In this document: positions 7,053-8,153 of the stretch, piece after piece | Position numbering within the stretch: position 1 is the first letter of the stretch | Layout of the letters: each line of letters opens with the position of its first letter | NCBI GenBank assembly: GCA_023428185.1 | Contig: JAEYYZ010000107.1 | Location: forward strand, 1 to 8,153 | Source: Actinomycetes bacterium | GTDB taxonomy: Bacteria > Actinomycetota > Actinomycetes > Actinomycetales > Demequinaceae | Direction: 5' to 3' | Length of the DNA stretch: 8,153 nt | Translations under genes and position numbers: made by a program | The notes under the pieces: generated by a model | Database searches by the model: none | What the model was told of the DNA's origin: nothing | The model's input: only the letters and a program-made list of their open reading frames with translations

Positions 7053-7987
7053 GCGACATGATCGACAGCCTGCACAAGGCGGCGTTGGAGGCGGGCTCGG
7101 CGTCCGCGCCTGACTTGGCAGCCCCCGCCACCGTGGCGGTGCTCCAGGGCCGTATTCGCACGGGAGTGCGTAGGCGACGTATTCGCACCGCCGCTGCAAG
7201 CATCGGGGCCATGGCGGTACTGGGCGTGGCCGCGGTGGGAATCCCCACCCTGCTGGCGGAAGTGCCTGTGATTGAACCCGCGGAGGACCCGGTGACCGTG
7301 GTGTCCACGGTGGGCAACCTCACTGTCTTTAGCGACGGGTCCATGTCCGTGGTCACCCAACGTGGCGGCTTTGTGGACCTCCCCGCACCCGACCCTGCGG
7401 ATGCGGAACCGTTCGTGCCGCTCAGCGGTCAACAGTTGTGCGCCTTCGATGCAGACCAGGCGCAACTCGGATGGACCTTCGCGAGCGAAGAGGCCCGCCA
7501 ATTGCTGTTGTTCGCGCAACCTCAAGCCTTTGATGATGGCTACACCCGGCGTACCACCGCCAGCGGTGAGATGCTGCCGCTCGACATGCACGGGGAGTAC
7601 ATCCCAGTGGCCATCACCCTCAACACCGAGCCGGGTGCCGCCGAGCACTTGGGGCTTCGCCAGAGCGTCTACACCGTGTACCGCGAGCCCAGTGGAGCCA
7701 CCCCGCCGGTGGTGCTCTACCACGCCGCAGCAATGGACGCCTTGCCCAAAGTGAGTGTGGATGGAGACACTTCGGCGGGCACCGCCATGGGCCGAGTGGA
7801 GGCGCGCAAGACGTCATACACCGGGTATTGCGGCGACAAGTACCCGGAACTGGTGCCGCCCAAGGGTTCCGGTCCCTACATGGTGCAGCGCTACTTGGTG
7901 GCTGACGTCTTCCTAATCGACCGCAACGGCAACGCTCTTTACCTGGGCTCTCACACCTCTTGGACCACCACGGAGATCGACGAATGA
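7049..7987 (+). CDS. Single-pass membrane protein, possible sigma-factor partner
   Basis: A 312-residue protein I do not recognise. A 46-residue cytoplasmic head ends in a basic stop-transfer patch (RTGVRRRRIRT, 38-47). One hydrophobic helix follows (about 47-70), then an extracytoplasmic domain of about 240 residues rich in beta-prone segments. That domain has two cysteines, C131 and C261, which could form a disulfide. The head has no HxxxCxxC zinc anti-sigma motif. Its place directly after an ECF sigma gene, with a four-base ATGA overlap and a good GGAGG eight bases before the start, suggests it regulates or senses for that sigma factor; this is inference from position and topology. Its own stop overlaps the next start in the same way. 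The head is short for an anti-sigma domain, so an unrelated envelope function remains possible. Confidence 0.85.
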   Translation: MSDMIDSLHKAALEAGSASAPDLAAPATVAVLQGRIRTGVRRRRIRTAAASIGAMAVLGVAAVGIPTLLAEVPVIEPAEDPVTVVSTVGNLTVFSDGSMSVVTQRGGFVDLPAPDPADAEPFVPLSGQQLCAFDADQAQLGWTFASEEARQLLLFAQPQAFDDGYTRRTTASGEMLPLDMHGEYIPVAITLNTEPGAAEHLGLRQSVYTVYREPSGATPPVVLYHAAAMDALPKVSVDGDTSAGTAMGRVEARKTSYTGYCGDKYPELVPPKGSGPYMVQRYLVADVFLIDRNGNALYLGSHTSWTTTEIDE

Positions 7988-8153
7988 CACTCACTGCGCA
8001 CGCTCCACTGACCGCCACTGGCGCCGCCCGCGTGACCCCGGCATCGGCCGCATTGTCGGTGGACCCAGCGACCCATCGCTTAGTACCTCCTCACGCAGCG
8101 CCAGGGTTGCGCTGGGGTGTGTTGGGTGCCGGTTGGATCGCCGATGTCTTTGC
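7984..8153 (+). CDS. Gfo/Idh/MocA family oxidoreductase, N-terminal part
   Basis: The gene starts at ATG 7984, whose bases overlap the TGA of the membrane protein, and runs off the right edge after 56 full codons. From residue 43 the reading is RWGVLGAGWIADVF, the beta-strand and glycine-rich loop (G45, G48, G50) that starts the NAD(P)-binding Rossmann fold of Gfo/Idh/MocA dehydrogenases, where (R/K)WG(I/V)LG.G.IA is the common opening. These enzymes oxidise or reduce sugars, inositols and related compounds. About 42 residues precede the fold, rich in A, T and P, with no signal peptide or Tat motif; family members usually start within ten residues of it. No strong Shine-Dalgarno sequence is visible before either the ATG or the in-frame GTG at 8032, so the true start could be later, although the coupled start is preferred. 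Substrate cannot be judged from this fragment. Confidence 0.75.
   Translation, partial: MTLTAHAPLTATGAARVTPASAALSVDPATHRLVPPHAAPGLRWGVLGAGWIADVF

Noticed and set aside
7049..7186. Zinc-binding anti-sigma motif in the cytoplasmic head of the membrane protein
   Set aside because: His9 is present, but there is no cysteine in the first 130 residues, so HxxxCxxC cannot form.
6441..7723. Minus-strand open frames of 252 and 260 codons opposite the sigma factor and membrane protein
   Set aside because: They show no domain and have shadow-type composition. The plus-strand genes carry clear region 2 and 4 motifs and a membrane helix.

Overview
The window looks like chromosome of a high-GC actinobacterium, most likely in or near the Micrococcales. 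The reasons are G/C-rich codon third positions, ATG/GTG starts with GA-rich Shine-Dalgarno (SD) sequences, a lysine-tailed DNA topoisomerase I with no cysteine, a SigE-type ECF sigma factor followed by a single-pass membrane protein, and a divergent marR/MMPL pair. The lineage is inferred from protein style; no rRNA or tRNA is present to confirm it.

Layout: (1) 1-120, the 3' end of an unidentified plus-strand gene. (2) 130-957, minus strand, an inositol-monophosphatase-family phosphatase. (3) 958-1099, an intergenic region from which this phosphatase and topA diverge. (4) 1100-3772, plus strand, topA, complete. (5) 3789-3821, a strong hairpin between the convergent ends of topA and the next gene, probably a two-way terminator. 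(6) 3836-5875, minus strand, an MMPL/RND-type exporter. (7) 5876-5931, a short, locally A/T-rich divergent control region with a perfect 11-base palindrome. (8) 5932-6405, plus strand, a MarR-family repressor. (9) 6507-7052, 7049-7987 and 7984 to the window edge, plus strand: an ECF sigma factor, an unrecognised membrane-anchored protein and the start of a Gfo/Idh/MocA-type oxidoreductase, joined by two successive ATGA stop/start overlaps.

The window contains two probable regulatory modules. In the first, a MarR regulator probably represses the divergent MMPL pump (and itself) through the palindrome between them, and a ligand would release repression. In the second, the ECF sigma factor is translationally coupled to a membrane protein that could act as its sensor or anti-sigma partner, and that protein is coupled in turn to an oxidoreductase. 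topA and the phosphatase are ordinary housekeeping genes.

I see no CRISPR array, insertion sequence, integrase, toxin-antitoxin pair, phage gene or RNA gene. Most of the window is conventional. The part least explained by known families is the sigma/membrane-protein/oxidoreductase cassette at the right end.
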